A stretch of DNA of 64,000 nucleotides from Actinomycetospora sp. TBRC 11914. Lineage in GTDB: Bacteria > Actinomycetota > Actinomycetes > Mycobacteriales > Pseudonocardiaceae. The number at the start of each line of letters is the position of its first letter. Positions within the stretch are counted from its first letter, which is position 1. Made by a program: the position numbers and the translations under genes. The stretch covers positions 62,001 to 126,000 of the forward strand of contig NZ_JABBND010000017.1 in assembly GCF_012933465.1 (NCBI RefSeq), given 5' to 3'. Positions 61,218-64,000 of this stretch are shown one piece after another. The notes under the pieces were generated by a model. The model saw only the letters and a list, made by a program, of their open reading frames with translations. It did not search any database and was not told the DNA's origin.

Positions 61218-63815
61218 ATGACGGGGGCACTGCTGGAGCGCGACGCCGAGCTGGCCGCGCTGGGATCGGCCCTCCGGGACGCCGAGGCCGGCGCCGGCTC
61301 GGTGGTGCTGCTCTCGGGCGAGGCGGGGATCGGCAAGACCAGCCTCGTCCGCGCGTTCACCGGCGACGCCGACGACCGCGCCCGCGTGCTGTCCGGGGCG
61401 TGCGACGACCTCCTGACCCCCCGCACGCTGGGGCCGCTGCGCGACGCGGCGCGCTCGGGGGCCACCGCCCTCGCCGAGGCCCTGCACGCCGACGACCGCG
61501 ACGCGATCCTCGCCGCGGCCCGCGCCGAGCTCGCCGGGCCCGGCGGGCCGACGGTGCTCGTCGTGGAGGACCTGCACTGGGCCGACGACGCCACCCTCGA
61601 CGTCGTGCGCTACCTCGGCCGGCGGATCGCCGACCTGCCGGCGGTGCTCCTGCTGACGTTCCGGGACGAGGAGGTGGGTGCCTCCCTGCGGCGCGTCCTC
61701 GGTGCGCTCGGCGGCCCCTCGGTCCACCGGCTGGCCCTCGCGCGGCTCTCCCGCACCGCCGTGGCCCGCTGGTCGGAGGCCACCACCGTCACCTCGGCCG
61801 CGCTCTACCAGCTCACCCGCGGCAACCCGTTCTACGTCTCCGAGGTGCTCGCGAGCTCCCCGCCCGGCGACCGTGTCGAGGTGCCCCCGACCGTGGTGGA
61901 CGCCGTCCTCGCCCGCACCCGCCGCCTCGACGACGACGTCCAGGCCGCGCTCGACCAGCTCTCGGTGGTCCCCGGCGAGGTCGACCTCCCGCTGGCGCGG
62001 GCCCTCGTGGGCGACCTCGCCGTGCTCGGCGCGGCCGAGACGGCGCGGGTGCTGGAGGTCCGCGTGGACGCGGTCGCCTTCCGCCACGAGCTGGCCCGCC
62101 GGGCCGTGCAGAGCGCGCTCCCGACGACGTCACGGCTGGCGCTGAACGCGCGGGTGCTCGCCGTGCTGGTCGAGCGCCCCGACGTCGACCCCGGCCGGCT
62201 CGTCCACCACGCGGTGGGCTCCGGGGACGACGCGGCCGTGGTCCGGTACGGCCCGCGGGCGGCCCGGGAGGCCGAGCGGGTCGGCGCCCACGCCCAGGAG
62301 ATCGCGACCTACGAGCCGGTGCTGGCGCGCGCGTCCCTGCTCGACCCGGACGAGCACGCGGCGATCCTGCAGCGGTGCTGCGCCGCCCACTTCTCCCTCG
62401 ACCACCAGGCCGCCGCGCTCGTCGCGGGGGAGGCGGCGGTGCGCCTGCGTGAGGGGCTCGGCGATCCCGCCGCGCTCGGCGGAGCCCTCATCCCGCTCGG
62501 CCCGACCCTCTGGGCGCTGACGCGGCCCCGCGAGGCGCTCGCGACCGCGGCGCGCGCCGTGGCCCTCCTCGAGCCCGCCGGCGACTCGCCGGCCCTCGCG
62601 GTCGCGATGGCCTACGACGGCCTGCTGCGCTCCACGCTCGACCGCCACGCCGAGGCGCTCGCGCTCGCCGCGGCCGCCCTGCCGATGGCCCTCCGCCTCG
62701 GCATCCCCGAGATCGAGGGCCTGGTCCGGGTGCTGTGCGGCCGCCTCCGCGCGCTCGTCGACGACCCGGAAGGGTTCGACGACCTCGCGGACGGCCGCCG
62801 CCTCGCCGCCGCCGGCGGGCACCACCTGTGGGTCATGTTCGGCTACGTCCTCGCCGTGCAGGACCTGTGGGAGCTCGGCCGCTGGGCCGAGGCCGTCGAG
62901 GTCGGCGACGAGGGCCTGGCGTACGCCTCGGAGCGCGAGCTCGACCTGTTCACCGACCACCTCCTCGCGCACCGGTACCGCTGGCTGGGCCTGCGCGGGG
63001 ACCGGGAGGCGGCCGAGGCCGGGCTGCGCGGCCTGGTCGGGCACCGCGACGGCGGGGAGACCGCCGGGACCCGCTACTGCCTGCCCGGCCTCGCCCGGCT
63101 GCTGGTGCGGCGCGGCGCCGAGGACGCGGACGAGGTGCTCGCGTGGGCGCGGGACTACGCCGACCGGGCGGACAGCCGCTACGAACTGGCGCCCACCGGC
63201 CTCGCCGAGATCGAGCACGCCTGGCTGCGCGACGACCACGAGCGGGCGCACCGCGTGGCCGCCCGGCTCGAGGAGCGGCTCGCCGGGCCCGGTCCGGCCC
63301 GGCAGCGCGCCGAGCTGCGGCGCTGGCGACGGCGGGCCGGGGAGGACGTCGGTCCGTTCGACGGGTGCCCGGAGCCGTGGGCGGCCGGGCTGCGCGGTGA
63401 CTGGGAGGCGGCCGCGGCGGCGTGGCGGGAGCAGGGGCTGCGCTACGAGGAGGCCCTGGAGCTCGCCGACTCCGGCGAGGTGGGGCCCACCGTCGAGGCC
63501 CTCGCCCTCCTCGACGACCTCGGCGCCGGCCCGGCCGCGGCCCGCGTCCGGCGCCGGTTGCGCGAGCTGGGGGTGACCTCGGTGCCGCGCGGCCCGGTGC
63601 CGGCGACGCGGGCCAACCCCTGCGGGCTGACCGACCGGCAGATGGCGGTGCTGCGCGAGCTCGCCGACGGGCGGACCAACGCCGAGATCGCCTCCGGGAT
63701 GGTGGTGTCGGTCCGCACGGTCGACCACCACGTCTCGGCCGTCCTGGCGAAGCTCGGCGTGTCCAGCCGCAGGGAGGCCGTCGCCGCCGCGGCGCGGCTC
63801 GGGGTGACCGCCTGA
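61218..63815 (+). CDS. LAL-type LuxR-family regulator with AAA ATPase domain
   Basis: An 865-residue protein. N-terminal LERDAELAALGSAL, Walker A GEAGIGKT at 34-41, and Walker B VLVVEDLHWAD at 113-123. GNPFYVSEVLASSP is a typical LAL sensor motif. A long TPR-like region follows. The C-terminal LuxR HTH is LTDRQMAVLRELADGRTNAEI then VSVRTVDHHVSAVLAKLGVS. It probably senses a small molecule and activates the TGGGCA-type promoters, including its own, since five lie within 7.5 kb around it. GGAGGAGGGG upstream supports the ATG at 61218. Confidence 0.92.
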   Translation: MTGALLERDAELAALGSALRDAEAGAGSVVLLSGEAGIGKTSLVRAFTGDADDRARVLSGACDDLLTPRTLGPLRDAARSGATALAEALHADDRDAILAAARAELAGPGGPTVLVVEDLHWADDATLDVVRYLGRRIADLPAVLLLTFRDEEVGASLRRVLGALGGPSVHRLALARLSRTAVARWSEATTVTSAALYQLTRGNPFYVSEVLASSPPGDRVEVPPTVVDAVLARTRRLDDDVQAALDQLSVVPGEVDLPLARALVGDLAVLGAAETARVLEVRVDAVAFRHELARRAVQSALPTTSRLALNARVLAVLVERPDVDPGRLVHHAVGSGDDAAVVRYGPRAAREAERVGAHAQEIATYEPVLARASLLDPDEHAAILQRCCAAHFSLDHQAAALVAGEAAVRLREGLGDPAALGGALIPLGPTLWALTRPREALATAARAVALLEPAGDSPALAVAMAYDGLLRSTLDRHAEALALAAAALPMALRLGIPEIEGLVRVLCGRLRALVDDPEGFDDLADGRRLAAAGGHHLWVMFGYVLAVQDLWELGRWAEAVEVGDEGLAYASERELDLFTDHLLAHRYRWLGLRGDREAAEAGLRGLVGHRDGGETAGTRYCLPGLARLLVRRGAEDADEVLAWARDYADRADSRYELAPTGLAEIEHAWLRDDHERAHRVAARLEERLAGPGPARQRAELRRWRRRAGEDVGPFDGCPEPWAAGLRGDWEAAAAAWREQGLRYEEALELADSGEVGPTVEALALLDDLGAGPAAARVRRRLRELGVTSVPRGPVPATRANPCGLTDRQMAVLRELADGRTNAEIASGMVVSVRTVDHHVSAVLAKLGVSSRREAVAAAARLGVTA

Positions 63816-63817
63816 TG

Positions 63818-63883
63818 TGGGCAGCGGCGGCGCCGAGATGGGCAGCGCTCGCCGACGCCCCGGCCCCGGCGCGCTCCTAGCGT
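63818..63883 (+). promoter_or_regulatory. TGGGCA-pair promoter of the last gene
   Basis: TGGGCA at 63818 and 63839 (21 bp apart), GCCGACGCC downstream, and TAGCGT (63878-63883) as -10 within CCTAGC. The next GTG is 34 bp further. Confidence 0.65.
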
Positions 63884-63917
63884 CGGTGCCCACCACGGAC
63901 GACGGAGGAGGACCGAC

Positions 63918-64000
63918 GTGAGCAGCACACCCGCGACCACACCCCGAGGGGCAGTTCCCCCCGGGCCCCCCGAGCAGCCCGACCTGGTGGCGCGGCTGAT
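63918..64000 (+). CDS. N-terminal fragment of an unidentified protein, cut by window end
   Basis: 27 codons from the GTG at 63918 (GGAGGAGGA at 63904-63912), reading SSTPATTPRGAVPPGPPEQP then DLVARL. The Pro/Thr-rich start gives no family. Placement behind a TGGGCA-pair promoter makes it part of the proposed regulon. Confidence 0.7.
   Translation, partial: MSSTPATTPRGAVPPGPPEQPDLVARL

Overview
The window is high-GC DNA with actinobacterial hallmarks: many GTG starts, GGAGG ribosome binding sites, TetR/PadR/IclR/LuxR regulators, a furA-katG pair and ATGA-type gene overlaps. The gene mix resembles a soil Pseudonocardiaceae (Pseudonocardia or Actinomycetospora type). This placement is inferred from gene content, with no rRNA or other marker. 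No rRNA, tRNA, CRISPR-Cas, prophage or transposase gene was found.

Layout. 1-2.9 kb: a truncated LuxR regulator, then a RidA protein and a BBE-type FAD oxidase. 3-10.5 kb: a tightly coupled minus-strand catabolic operon (CoA ligase, molybdenum hydroxylase large subunit, enoyl-CoA hydratase, FAD subunit, and a 2Fe-2S subunit fused to a CoxG domain), divergent from a PadR regulator. 10.5-19 kb: two TetR/flavin-monooxygenase pairs, a nitrilase-fold protein lacking its catalytic Cys, CsbD, PPOX and EEP-family genes, and a membrane pseudokinase. 19.2-22.4 kb: thiolase and acetoacetyl-CoA synthetase, converging on a perfect 76-bp palindrome. 22.5-32.4 kb: a serine hydrolase, an amidohydrolase/IclR pair, and an aromatic operon (PobA-like hydroxylase, CaiB CoA-transferase, citryl-CoA-lyase-like protein, LigB, LigA, MetE-like methyltransferase). 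32.5-38.6 kb: two paralogous small proteins, a membrane protein, a large LuxR ATPase and an alkaline-phosphatase-fold enzyme. 38.7-49.5 kb: an orphan form-II CoxL, a zinc-ribbon protein, a GT2-GT4 glycosyltransferase, Amt, FurA-KatG, MOSC and TrmO. 49.5-54.6 kb: a flavin monooxygenase, a P450, a repeat-filled spacer, a CPA1 antiporter and a SHOCT protein. 54.7-64 kb: a redox/stress block (DUF6325-like, thiol dioxygenase, GNAT, flavoprotein, FAD monooxygenase, OsmC, LAL-type LuxR and a gene running off the end).

Two signals stand out. First, five promoters between 56.4 and 63.9 kb share one architecture: paired TGGGCA boxes 21-22 bp apart, a GCCGAYG-like box, and a -10-like hexamer about 35 bp downstream of the second TGGGCA. 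They flank the thiol dioxygenase/GNAT, flavoprotein, OsmC, LuxR and last genes, which suggests one uncharacterised regulon controlled by the LuxR protein at 61.2 kb. Second, the DNA between genes is rich in repeats. One family of 70-76 bp palindromes (GGTG...CACC) sits at convergent gene ends and often supplies the stop codon; other hairpin families behave similarly. Three long spacers carry arrays of a ~20-bp core at a 52-bp period, in opposed orientation in at least two of them.

Metabolically the window is about aromatic and CoA-ester catabolism under local regulators. The pairing of CaiB transferase and citryl-CoA-lyase-like protein with LigAB ring-cleavage subunits is the best candidate for an undescribed enzymatic route.
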